Shown here: positions 53,439-63,403 of the stretch, piece by piece
How the letters are laid out: every line of letters starts with the position of its first letter
Numbering within the stretch: the first letter of the stretch is position 1
From: Xiphydria camelus
Taxonomy: Eukaryota > Arthropoda > Insecta > Hymenoptera > Xiphydriidae
Assembly: GCA_963678675.1 (NCBI GenBank)
Contig: OY783191.1
Location: 24,448,955 to 24,512,954, forward strand
Direction of reading: 5' to 3'
DNA length: 64,000 nucleotides
Made by a program: the position numbers and the translations under genes
The notes under the pieces: generated by a model
Database searches by the model: none
Told to the model about the DNA's origin: nothing
Seen by the model: the letters and a program-made list of their open reading frames with translations, nothing else

Positions 53439-54120
53439 ATCACTGCATGCTGGTGAGATATTCCTTCATCATTCGTTAAAAATCTTATGTAAATACGTTT
53501 TATGATTATTATACTTATAATATACATACATATAGCTTATGCGTAGTTATATTAATCAAATTATGACATATAAATAAACGAATTCATTCACTCATTCATT
53601 CAATGAATCCTGATAAACAAAATATTTGTATATATTGAACATATTTTATTCATGGATTCTACATTAAAACAGTTGTAATGGTAGAAAATGGCAAATACAC
53701 TAAAATATTACGGATTATAACACAGGCACACAAAAAAAAAGCTCCTATTCCCAGAACCAGACCAGTATATCTTTACGTTTTTGAGGTTGCTGAATCCGAA
53801 TCCGTAGTCCGTTTGTCTCCATCACGTCACGTTCAAGGTCATTTCAAGGTCAAATCCTGGAAAAATAGTCAAATCGATTCAAATTATTATTCATATATAT
53901 TTTTGAGGTCGCTGAATCCAAATCCGATGTCCGCGTGATCCGACAAGGTCAAATTCAAGGCCATTTCAAGGTCAAATGTATTTATTCTGCCAAAAATGAA
54001 TTTTTGACTGCAGATTCTGAAAGAACGGAAAATTTTACGTCTAGATATGTATTCAATTTTGTTGATAACATAAAGATCATTTCAAGGTCAAATCTAGCAA
54101 AAATGTTCTAATCTAAAGTC

Positions 54121-54510
54121 CAAGCTGACCCCCTCCATGGGAGTGCCGGTCGACGTGTTTCCGGGGGAGCTTCGATCGCGCCGGCTCGGGTCTGTAGTAA
54201 GAGAGGCCGTGACGGAGCGGTCAGTCGGAAGGCTGTCGCATATGGCGGTTTCCTAGCTCTCTCGTGTCTTCAATGCATTACCGCGGATCGGCGTCCATGA
54301 CCAAATGATCCGTTGAGCGGTACACGTCTTTGACGTTTAAAAGACGCGGAGGTCTGTTTGGAGATCTGCCAAGTTTTTTTTCCATGCATCAACTCACTCA
54401 GTTCTGAGCGAGAATAAATCTGTTCTCGTACCGCAGAATAAATTTTGAAATCCAGTCACGTGATCTCTCAATTCAAGTGAATTGGAGCTCATCGTTGTAA
54501 ATTTAATACA
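54121..54510. other. 5' region of the CACAG transposon
   Basis: GC-richer non-coding stretch between the left arm and the ORF. GAATAAATCTGTTCTCG and CAGAATAAATTTTGAAATCC near 54410-54455 resemble the end of an LTR, but no partner was found. It may hold the transposase promoter. Confidence 0.3.
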
Positions 54511-54516
54511 GCGAAT

Positions 54517-56739
54517 ATGTGTGGTGTGCCTGCATCCAGGGTACCTCCACGCGGTGACGGCGGGCAACGGTTTTTTTTATTGTTTAATTTTCCGGCAAAA
54601 TCCCTGGATGAAGGCGTCCAAGCCGTCATGGCAGGCACACGGAAATGTGTTACGATACAGGGGTTCTCACAAGGAACCCCAGTATCGGCGGTTGGTCTGG
54701 GTAAGCAAGCGGGCCCGCAATCGTCGTCATCAAGCGACCGCAGCTCTGCATTGGTGGAAAACTTGGCTACTGTAGAGTCTATCTCTACAAGTTCGGATCA
54801 CATATGCAATAAGGATCCAGATTCATTTTGCTATGTTTGTGGTAAGTATGAAGCATCAAAGAATCGCAAACGTATTTCAGAGCGTATAAGAAATATGTAT
54901 AAGGATTGTTTTGATTTGAACATGATAGATGAAGGTAATGGTTGGGTACCACACATCATTTGTGCTTCTTGTAACACAATGTTTCATCGTTATGATAAAT
55001 CTCGAGACAAGAAATATCTCAATTTTCTTATACCAATACATTGGACCAAAGCGCAATCTAGAAAAGATTGTTATTTCTGCAAAACATATCTAACTAGGTA
55101 CAATATGAAAAATAAATCACATATAAAGTATGCTAACGTTACGAGTGTCATACTATCTGTTATTTCCAACGAGGACAATACAAACAAACGGAATTTTAGT
55201 TCAGATGGAATGGAAATAGACGAGATTAAAGCAAACGTTGAAAGAGAAAATATAGATCAGCGTAGAGATTGTGTGAATGAGGATGAACAGTACGATGATA
55301 ATAATAGAGATAAGAGCTATATGAGTGGAACTGATAGCGAAGATGAAAGTTACACGAGTGAAAATGAAACTGATAATGACGATGAGAGATATATGAGCGG
55401 AAATGAAAGTGGCAGCGAAGATGGCCAAACGAATAATGAAGAAAGTGAAACGGAAGATGATTCTCATGAATACGTTTCAACGGGTTGTAAGAATAAAAAG
55501 CCTCAATTGTTCTCACAGGAAGAACTGAACAATTTCATTCGTAACATTGGATTGCCGAAAGATGTTGCCGAGTACTGTGCTTCTACGTTGAAAAAGAGAA
55601 ATCTGCCGAAGAGAAGAAAACGAAGGTAACGTTTTACAGGACAAGAGAAAAAAAATTTAGGAGCTTTTTCTCTCGTAATTCAAATAAGTCTCTCGTTTAT
55701 TGTAATAATGTCAAAGGATTAATCGACGAATTAAAGCCTGATACTTATAGTGCTGATCAATGGAGAGTTTTTATCGATTCTAGTAAACGTAGTCTCAAAG
55801 CAGTCTTACTCCACAATACTAATGTATACGCACCAATACCAGTTGCGCATTCGACTGTTATGAATGAATCGTATGAATGTTTGAAAACTCTATTAGCAGC
55901 AATAAAATATGATGACCACAAATGGCAAGTTTGCGGAGATTTTAAAATCCTCACAATGATTCTGGGACAGCAATCTGGCTATACAAAAAAACCGTGTTAT
56001 CTTTGTAAATGGGATAGTAGAGATAAACAAAATCATTACGTGAAAAAGGTTTGGGAACCTAGAACATCCTTTGTTGTAGGATCCGACAATATCTTACAGC
56101 AGCCGTTGATAGATTCAAAGAAGGTATTGATACCTCCATTACATATAAAGTTAGGACTCATGAAACAATTCGTCAAAGCGTTGAATAAAGAAAGCGATTG
56201 TTACAAATACTTACGAGATCAATTTCCAGGTCTATCTGATGCTAAAGTAGGCGCGGGAGTATTCGATGGCCCTCAGATCAGAAAAAATGTTTAAAGACAA
56301 TCACTTCGTAACTCAAATGAGCTCTATTGAGAAGAATGCGTGGGTCAGCTTCAAGAAAGTATGTAGTAATTTTCTAGGCAATCATAAGAGCTCGGACTAC
56401 AGCAAAATAATATCTGACATGGTTGAGAATTTCAGGAGATTGGAATGTAACATGAGTTTAAAATTACATATGATGGACAGTCATGTGGACGAATTTCCAG
56501 ATAACGTTGGCAATTTCAGTGAAGAACAAGGAGAACGTTTCCACCAAGATTTTAAAGATGTAGAACGAAGATTTCGGGGTAGATGGGATGAAAATATGAT
56601 GGCAGATTTCTATTGGATGTTGCAGAGAGAAAGCGCGGAAAAAGGAAAAAAACGCAAGAGAAATCCCTTGCACAGATCGTTTGAGAATAAACGAGTATAT
56701 TATAAAAGAAGGCGAAACGATGAAGAAGTAGCAGAGTGA
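54517..56739 (+). pseudogene. CMC/RAG-like transposase with two small frameshifts
   Basis: About 740 codons in three frames. N-terminal part (54517-55620): after a Ser-rich region, paired cysteines CYVCGK, CASCNTMFH and CYFCKTYL suggest a zinc-binding domain (about residues 107-200), then a long acidic repeat region (YMSGTDSEDESYTSENETDN) and LPKDVAEYCASTLKKRNLPK. A slip in an A-rich run near 55610 moves the frame; it continues WRVFIDSSKRSLKAVLL, WQVCGDFKILTMILGQQSGY, PCYLCKWDSR and LIPPLHIKLGLMKQFV. A second slip at 56280-56286 leads to the final block CNMSLKLHMMDSHVDEFP, FSEEQGERFHQDFKDVERRF, RGRWDENMMADFYWML. The order Asp, Asp, CxxC, LHIxLG, H-P-SEExxE resembles RAG1/Transib/CMC enzymes. 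A fragment of a homologue is at 23798-24340. Confidence 0.75.
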
Positions 56740-57359
56740 AATACAAAATACACGTTCCAGCGACTTCAAAAATATAACGAGTGATGATGCGAAAAGATTT
56801 GAACATTTTTGCTGGATTTGACCTTGAAATGAACTTGACCCTGACATACTGGTGGCAAACGAACCTCGGATTCTAACTCAGTGACCTCGAAAATATATTG
56901 GCGTGGTAGTTTATTCTCGTGAAGACACATTTTCTTATTTTTGCAATTGTCATATGAACCTTCCATACAATAATATAAAGTGACCTTGAAATGACCTTAG
57001 GGGTTATGTTATCAAAAAAATTGGATACATATCTAGACGTAAAATTTTACGTTCTTTCAGAATCTGCAGTAAACAAATTCATTTTTGGGAGAATAAATAC
57101 ATTTGACCTTGAAATGACCTTGAATTTGACCTTGTCGGATCAAATGGACATCGGATTTGGATTTAGCGACCCCAAAAATATATAGGAATAATAATTTGAA
57201 TCGATTTGATTATTTTTCCAGGATTTGACCTTGAAATGATCTTGAACGTGACGTGATGGAGACAAACGGATACCGGATTCGGATTCAGCGACCTCAGAAA
57301 CATAAAGATATACTAGTCTGGTTCCGGGAACAAGAACTTTTTTTTGTGTGCCTGTGTAA

Positions 57360-57642
57360 TTTGTACAGTAATGATATTGTTCATAGAAATGTTCGAAACA
57401 GAAATACTCGGCACACCATGCAAAGCGTATGAAAGCAACTTCTGCACAAATACTACATCTGAGTATATGCTTTACACTCCTAAACTAACAACAATCTACA
57501 GGGTTTTGAAATTCACCGGGATGCGTTTCTAGATATCCGCTTTCAAACCAAGCATATCGGAAAAGATGTTTAAATCTAGGCGACGAAAGCCGGTTGTGTG
57601 TTAATGATTGCAATTTAATTATTTCATTGCGCGAGTGCAAAC
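57360..57642 (-). pseudogene. Decayed pogo-like transposase, C-terminal part
   Basis: On the minus strand LHSRNEIIKLQSLTHNRLSS, FRYAWFESGYLETHPGEFQN and, after an internal stop, CSICAEVAFIRFAWCAEYFC with a closing YHYC match the tail of the intact 27788-29401 protein, including its Cys/His pattern. The CACAG transposon at 53721-57356 lies directly beyond its 3' end. Confidence 0.75.
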
Positions 57643-57644
57643 TA

Positions 57645-58859
57645 AAGGTGTGTATCTGTCGCAGGCAAATAGTAACTTTAGGCAGATAGTATCTGCCTAG
57701 GCAAATACTAACTGCCTGGGCAAGTAGCTTTTCTTTATAATTCATTGCTAAATGGCTAAATGTTCTTTAGACATATAGCATATAGATTAGTTATTTATAT
57801 AACCAGTTAGGAAATTCCTCATTTTGCGTAACGAGTGAGATTATTGCAATATCTATCACACGAGTTACACAGAATGCATTTCCTAACGTGTTGCATACAA
57901 GATTTTTTCAAATTATTCCTAAAACATGCGAGCGGTTGGTTAGGCAAATGGTCTTTTCAGGTAAATAACTGTTGTGGCTCCGCTCGCTTCGCTCGCTCCG
58001 CCGATTCAAGCCTAACCTAATCTAACCTAATCTTACCAAATTTAATTTCTTAATATTTTAATGCGTTAGACTGGGTTAGGTTAGGTTAGGGTTGGCGGAG
58101 CGAGCGAAGCGAGTAAAGCCACAAGAGATATTTTCCTAGGCAAAGCTATTTGAATGCTAATAACTTTTGTGGCTCCGCTCGCTTCGCTCGCTCCGCCGAT
58201 TCAAGCCTAACCTAACCTAACCTAATCTTACCAAATCTAATTTATTTATATTTTAATGCATTGGACTTGGGTTAAGTTAGATTAGAGTCGGAGGAGCGAG
58301 CGAAGCCACAAGAGCTATTTTCCTAGGCAAAGCTATTTGTCTGAAACGACCATTTGCCTACGACATAAAAGCTTGATTAGGTATTTAGAAATTTCCCGCA
58401 CTGGATAACATAAACAAACATCCATCTACAGTTATCAAACCCACACCTAATAAATTACTGAAATACTGAAGTTTATCTGAGGAGCAACTACTTATGATAT
58501 GCACATAACCACAAATTATTGAACTGAAATAGACTAGATACTATTTGCCTAACAACGGTTCCGGCAGATACTATTTGCCTAGGCACAAATGGTGTTTAAT
58601 CAGAAATATACATAATAAAGCTATTTGCCCAGGCAGTTAGTATTTGCCTAGGCAGATACTATCTCCCTAAAGTTGCTATTTGCCTGCGACATATCGACTT
58701 TGCGAGGCTTCCTCGCGAGGCCGCCTCACGAGGCGTGCCTCGTAAAGTCGATACCTGTGATCGCTACGAGGCGAGGTAACGATCGCAGGTATCGACTTTG
58801 CGAGGCACGCCTCGTGAGGCGGCCTCGCGAGTCAGCCTCGCAAAGTCGATACACACCTT
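57645..58859. mobile_element. GAGGC-hairpin MITE with TA duplication, itself interrupted
   Basis: The left 12 bp AAGGTGTGTATC and the right end GTCGATACACACCTT belong together; TA flanks both (57643-57644 and 58860-58861). Its body (58692-58859) is an inverted repeat: TCGACTTTGCGAGGC, GCGAGGCCGCCTCACGAGGC, CGTAAAGTCGATACC and their complements. The 57657-58691 element is inserted after its 12th base. The whole unit interrupts the pogo-like transposase after QEEDI. Confidence 0.75.
57657..58691. mobile_element. 1.03-kb TGTCGCAGGCAAATAG element, TATC duplication
   Basis: TGTCGCAGGCAAATAG and CTATTTGCCTGCGACA are flanked by TATC (57653-57656 and 58692-58695). TIRs of about 66 bp also contain GGCAGATAGTATCTGCC. 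Two internal hairpins (about 57973-58126 and 58166-58310) pair GTGGCTCCGCTCGCTTCGCT with its complement and carry CCTAACCTAA/TTAGGTTAGG runs in their loops. Non-coding. Confidence 0.75.
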
Positions 58860-58861
58860 TA

Positions 58862-60168
58862 TATCTTCCTCTTGAAGAAGTACATTATCAGAAAATGTTC
58901 GAACGAAATTCTTCCAAATCCGGAATCCAAATACATCTAAAGGTTGAATAATGCCAGTCGTTTTTTTCGGAATCATTGAAAACTGTACTTCTTTGTCTTG
59001 TGGGATCAACGTCTCTAGCTGACTCGAACAATGTCCCGTCCATGAGTCGAAGAGTAGCATGCTTTTATGGCCAGTATTCGGTAAATACACCTGGGTGAAG
59101 CAAGTTTTAATATGTTCAGACGTAAGTTTACCTGATTTTGAAGCTTGAATATAAATGTTAGCTGGACGAAATAGAGATTCTTCTACCCTTGGGCCAAATT
59201 TTCCTGTAGACTCCTTCAAAACTATGTACAGTGGTGAAACAAGACGTCCACTTGCCGAAATGATAGGCATTATAGTATAGCTGTGTGTCGTAGATGATAC
59301 CGATTTGACCGTTACTTCTACCGTTTTTACTCCTAATTCTGCCAATATTCGCCCTGAATGTACTTCGAGTTTGAAGCCACTCTCGCGTCTGCGTTATATA
59401 TTTCTCCAAATCCAATAGTTGGTATATTTAATTTTACGTTTGATACAAACGTCTTCGCAATATTTTGCAGGTTGTCAATATCTTGGAACTTAGATTGCAT
59501 CCTGAATATTGTTTTTTACGAGACACGATTCTATGCACTCTTTTAAATTTCCAAATCCACCATTTACTTGCCTTGAATTCGGAAAGGTCCACCAAGTCCT
59601 TCGCCCTTAGAGCCCATAATCTTAAATCCATATCGTGAATAATAGATATTCTGTCACAAGCTTCTTCAAATCTTTGCAGAACATATTCCGTAATAAATAC
59701 AATTTTATCTGCATTCATTCCACCTTTTTATACACTTTCTTCCCATCTATATAGCTGTGGCAAAGATTTAACTTTGCCAAATTTTGTCTGCACACTAGTG
59801 AGTGATCGTCGGGCTTTTCTTCCGCTTTTCCAAAATTCAACAGCTTTTCTCTTATAACTTAAGTCGACTTTTCCACCTTCGTCATCAACAATGCATTCTG
59901 CAGGTTCAAAATTATCTTCCTCTTCTGCTGAAACTGTAGGGTACTCCACAACCTCTGCTCCATGGGGTTCAGATGGATTAGCAAAATCCAATACGTAATC
60001 GTATTCAATTAATGGTACGTGATCTACGTTTCCAAAAGTGTTTATAATGTCACGAATTTGATTATGAACTTCAATTTCATCTGATGTTATAGGGGTCTGT
60101 GCCAACTCCGTAATTTGAAACGTAGTCGTTAACAGGTTTATTACGTTTGAAACGTTAATCGGCGCCAT
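58862..60168 (-). pseudogene. Decayed pogo-like transposase, N-terminal and catalytic part
   Basis: Minus strand from 60168: MAPINVSNVINLLTTTFQIT, an acidic region, YKRKAVEFWKSGRKARRSLT (helix-turn-helix), then after a stop NADKIVFITEYVLQRFEEAC, LRLWALRAKDLVDLSEFKAS and HRIVSRK. A degraded stretch near 59350-59440 covers the first catalytic Asp region. Then TVKSVSSTTHSYTIMPIISA, KSMLLFDSWTGHC (second Asp) and IIQPLDVFGFRIWKNFVR (third Asp) run to QEEDI at 58862. It is co-linear with the 27788-29401 protein but with several stops and frameshifts, so it is dead. Confidence 0.8.
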
Positions 60169-60403
60169 TTTATAATGAATAGCCTTTGGAGCAATGATTA
60201 ATAACTGTTTCCAATAGAATGGTAACTAATTGCAGTCGTAAATGTAACTGGAAATAAGCTACACCTTTCAGCCATATTTATATTATACTAATAAGAAAAC
60301 ATGTTTACATAAGATTTTTTACGAACGGAAGAGGGATACCTTATCAACATGTAACGATAATAGTAACGAGCCAAACATGTTTGCAATACGCAAACCGGGA
60401 TGT
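60169..60403. other. 5' region of the decayed pogo-like transposase
   Basis: Non-coding sequence between the start of the transposase and the right arm. In the intact relative this position holds the divergent small gene; no equivalent ORF was found here. Confidence 0.4.
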
Positions 60404-61092
60404 TTGCTAAAATGTTATCGGTGTCAGTGTCGACATAGATCCTGCGTCATTCAACGTTATCATTGAGGTTCATACGATATCTTATTTGTGTAGTTTGAAA
60501 AATACATGTCATTGATTCATTTCAATAAGTTTCATTCTTCGTGTAATTGTAAGTACGTGTTTTGCTAAAATAATTAAAAACTGTTTGAAATGTATGTAAA
60601 TAAAAATGTAGATATCGTTTCATAAGACCGTTTCACTGTTTAAATCAAAATGGCCTTAAAGTTCGAGATTTTCTATATTAAAAAAAAAAGAATACATAAT
60701 AGACTGCGGATGTGTAGAAAGAGGTTATTAAGAGGTATTTTTACATAGACTTAAGAAATCCAAAAATCCAATTTTATGGGTCGGTGGTGGGGGTAACTTA
60801 AAAAAAATTTTCCCAGAATTTTTTTACGCCAGTTTTATAGATCGGAAAAAACCATAAAACTTTTATTTCAACTTTTTTCTCTTATCTTTCACCGTTCGGG
60901 AGTTATTCCGTGAAGAAGAAAAATCTGCATTTTTTTCAAGGGATCATTTCACCCCTTAAAACTGGAATTCCGCACCAATGAAATGTATTTTTGTATTACG
61001 CTTGAACTATTCTACTTGCACACGGAATGGCGGAATTTTCTGAATTTTCGGGTTCCCTAACTTCCCTTGTTAGTCGACTTCCACCACAAAGA

Positions 61093-61169
61093 GTCGGTGG
61101 CGCAATTGGTAGAATGCGAGAAGCATTCCCAGTCTCCTAAAGAACGCAGATTCGAGTCCTGGCCGGAAT
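61093..61169 (+). other. tRNA-like segment with A and B boxes
   Basis: TGGCGCAATTGG matches the tRNA A-box pattern and GATTCGAGTCC, about 50 nt later, matches the B box (GGTTCGANTCC). The acceptor and T-stems pair only partly, so a functional tRNA is unlikely. A tRNA pseudogene or the head of a tRNA-derived SINE is more probable. It starts about 20 bp beyond the end of the composite element. Confidence 0.35.
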
Positions 61170-61189
61170 CAAATTTCCGACGATCAGTT

Positions 61190-61925
61190 ATTAACCAGTG
61201 AACCTGAAAATCATAATGTGGAAAATGAAAATGACATTTTAGCTCCTAACTATTCATCTTCGGTTCAACCCGCTTTTGTTGACAATGATATCCGCGGCGA
61301 GCCAGGACCATCCAATTTACGACGCAATGAACCAGGACCACGTGAACATAATTTATGTTAGGACTTGCCATATAGTCATTATAACCGAAATCAAGTCGCT
61401 TATAGGGAATTCAATAAAAAGTTTATAAATAATTCTTTCGGTCATACGTGCTCTATTTGTGATAGGTTATGGTTTCAAGACGATTTAAAAATTTCCGTTC
61501 GTGAACAAGAGGATATTTTGAACGTAATTCTCCCTCGGATTGATGGGAAAATCATTCAAATCTGCTACACCTATCGTCAAGCACTCAAAAAGAATACTAT
61601 CCCTGCAATGGCCACTTACAACGGTTTCAAATATCCACCGATACCCGACCATTTACCTCCACTAGATTTGGTATCAGAGCGACTTATATCTCCACGAATC
61701 TCCTTTATGCAGATTCGTCGATTGAGACATGTACATGGTCAATATGGAATTTACGGACAGGTCATTAACACTAGGATGCACGACGGTGGTCTGTCAGTCC
61801 ACGCAATCCATGCTTTTGCATGGACTGACAGAACACGTCGTGCATCCGAGTATTAACGTACCAGTATCTGTGGACACAATGGTTCATCAACTACCGCGAG
61901 GCGTTTGTGCATCAAAAACTACATA
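61190..61925 (+). pseudogene. Helitron-associated N-terminal fragment (DUF6570-like)
   Basis: The plus-strand frame contains FVDNDIRGEPGPSNLRRNEP, then FINNSFGHTCSICDRLWFQD with its CxxC pair, ICYTYRQAL, NGFKYPPIPDHLPPLDLVSE, RLISPRISFMQIRRLRHVHG and QYGIYGQVIN. After an 82-bp insertion it continues VPVSVDTMVHQLPRG. This is the conserved region (CxxCDRLWF ... LPPLDLVSERLISPR) found N-terminal to the Rep/helicase of arthropod Helitrons. A stop at about 61361 and the insert disrupt it, and the Rep and helicase domains are missing. Confidence 0.7.
61770..61851. mobile_element. 82-bp hairpin MITE inside the Helitron fragment
   Basis: ACTAGGATGCACGACG and CGTCGTGCATCCGAGT are the ends, with an inner hairpin CTGTCAGTCCA/TGGACTGACAG. 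ATTAAC is repeated on both sides (61764-61769 and 61852-61857). Taking out the insert plus one ATTAAC rejoins the Helitron reading frame, so the boundaries are secure. Confidence 0.8.
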
Positions 61926-62018
61926 AGATGTCGGTAATTAATACTGGAGAGAATTACCGTATGAAATCACATTGTGTAAAGGGTACACACAACAAATATA
62001 AAACTTCGTTGGTAACCT

Positions 62019-62459
62019 CAAAAAAAAAACGTGTACAGGGTACACGCACAACAGAAGTGAAACTTCACGCGTAAACCCACAAAATACTAAGATTGAAAAA
62101 CAAAATTAGAAAAAAAATAACATTGTAAAACAAAAGTAGGAAAAAAAAGGTAAGGTGAAAAAAACCGAATAAAATGTAATCATGCAGTCAAGAAGGTGAC
62201 GAGAACTTTTGCGTATAATCATCAATATTTAAACAGACGATTGGTATAATCATCAATAAATAAACAGACGCAAAACTTCTCGTCACCTTCTTGACTGCAT
62301 GATTACATTCTGTTTTTTTCACCTTACCTTTTCTTTCCTACTTTTGTTTTACAATATTATCTTTTTTTCTAATTTTGTTTTTCAATCTTAGTATCTCGTG
62401 GGTTTACGCGTGAAGTTTCACTTCTGTTGCGTGTACCCTGTACACGTTTTTGTTTTTGA
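62019..62459. repeat. 440-bp palindrome
   Basis: AAAAACGTGTACAGGGTACACG at the left and CGTGTACCCTGTACACGTTTTT at the right start arms of about 200 bp. These contain GTGAAACTTCACGCGTAAACC, AGGTGACGAGAA and TCATGCAGTCAAGAAGGTGA with their complements, with the centre near 62240. It follows the Helitron fragment. Non-coding. Confidence 0.7.
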
Positions 62460-62502
62460 ATCAGTCTAATGTACACTTCACATTTGATATGTCGGTGTAT
62501 AA

Positions 62503-63403
62503 AGGCCAACGCACACCCAGGCGAAGCGAAGCTACCTTTTATATTTCCATTGATTCTTACGAGGTAACGCACACTTGAGCGAAGCGTGGGGAAGCGAAGC
62601 GAAGCGCCGCGACCTAGGATAAGCACACTTGCGCGACTGGAAGCGCAGCGAAGCGACGCGCCGCGAAGCGAAGCTACCTTTTATATTTCCATTGATTCTT
62701 ACGAGGTAACGCACTATTGAGCGAAGCGCCGCGAAGCGAAACGCGGCGAAGCGAAGCGTTGTGAACCGAAGCGCCGCGAAGCGAAGCGTTGCAAAGCGAA
62801 GCGAACAGAAGCGTCGCGAACTAGGAAAAATGTCTGGGGTTGTATTCTCGACGCGTGAGAAATGTTTATCGTGGGCGGAATGTAATTCGTTAATGGATGT
62901 AAAGTTTCGTCGATCACTTCCGTTAACGATTCGAAAATCCTTTCCAAGATAGATCTCGTCAACGAAATGAATTTTCTCACACGAAATAGTATCTTATATC
63001 ATAAGGCGAAAATTCGAGATTTTTTCAGACTGTGTTTAATTAGGTCGTAACACGAGGCATGGTTTGGGGAGGAGGCTACGATCTAAACACAGTCTTTAAA
63101 ATCCGAGGATTTCCGCCGAATGGCATATACTTACTATTTTTCTTCACGAATGCCCATTTCTCAAAACAAAACATATACACGGCTCATTTCACGGCGCTTC
63201 CCTTCCCTTCGCACATATTATAACCCCTTCTCTACCCGGGTATCCATATATGGATATTTTCAGGTATAGCTGTTTATACCTGGTAGAGAAGGGGATAGAA
63301 TTCGCCGCGCTTCCCGTCGCTTCGCTTCGTCCAAGTGTGCTTTGCACAGCCGCACTTCGCTTCGCGTCGCGTCGCTTCGCTTCGCCTAGATGTGCTTTGA
63401 CCT
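62503..63403. mobile_element. 901-bp element with GCGAAGC-rich ends, TAA duplication
   Basis: AGGCCAACGCACACCCAGGC and its diverged inverse (GCCTAGATGTGCTTTGACCT) are flanked by TAA at 62500-62502 and 63404-63406. Both ends are made of repeated GCGAAGCG words, about 300 bp at the left and 100 bp at the right, inverted. The sentence CTACCTTTTATATTTCCATT-GATTCTTACGAGGTAACGCAC is present twice at the left. No transposase. Confidence 0.7.
63224..63294. mobile_element. 71-bp hairpin MITE
   Basis: CCCCTTCTCTACC and GGTAGAGAAGGGG enclose ATCCATATATGGAT and GGTATAGCTGTTTATACC. It sits inside the GCGAAGC-rich element. Confidence 0.6.

Larger units (their letters stand above)
53721..57356. mobile_element. 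CACAG-terminus (CMC/RAG-like) transposon, TAA duplication
   Basis: The ends CACAGGCACACAAAAAAAA and the inverse TTTTTTTTGTGTGCCTGTG are flanked by TAA (53718-53720 and 57357-57359). Inverted arms of about 400-560 bp carry multiple subterminal copies of AAGGTCATTTCAAGGTCAAA and GGTCGCTGAATCCRAATCCG, in mirrored order. The right arm has an extra stretch of about 130 bp near 56850-56975. It sits at the 3' end of the pogo-like transposase gene and encodes a two-frameshift transposase on the plus strand. Confidence 0.8.
52539..61069. mobile_element. 8.5-kb composite: pogo-like/DDE_1 element with nested insertions, TTA duplication
   Basis: The ends CAAGGGAAGTTAGGGAACCC and its inverse are flanked by TTA at 52536-52538 and 61070-61072. 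Inverted arms are about 669 bp (52539-53207 and about 60404-61069), with matching AATTCCGCCATTCTG/CAGAATGGCGGAATT-like, GGAATTCCAGTTTTAAGGGG and GTCGGTGGTGGGG words. It encloses a decayed relative of the 27788-29401 transposase on the minus strand, and at least four later insertions: 53237-53438, 53721-57356, 57645-58859 and, inside the last, 57657-58691. Confidence 0.85.

Noticed and set aside
53721..53760. True 12/23 recombination signal
   Set aside because: The A-rich run begins within a few bases of the heptamer-like sequence, so the required spacing is absent.
55201..55516. Minus-strand 88- and 96-codon frames in the CACAG transposon
   Set aside because: Antisense of the acidic region of the transposase; Ile/Phe/His-rich as expected of complemented Asp/Glu/Asn codons.
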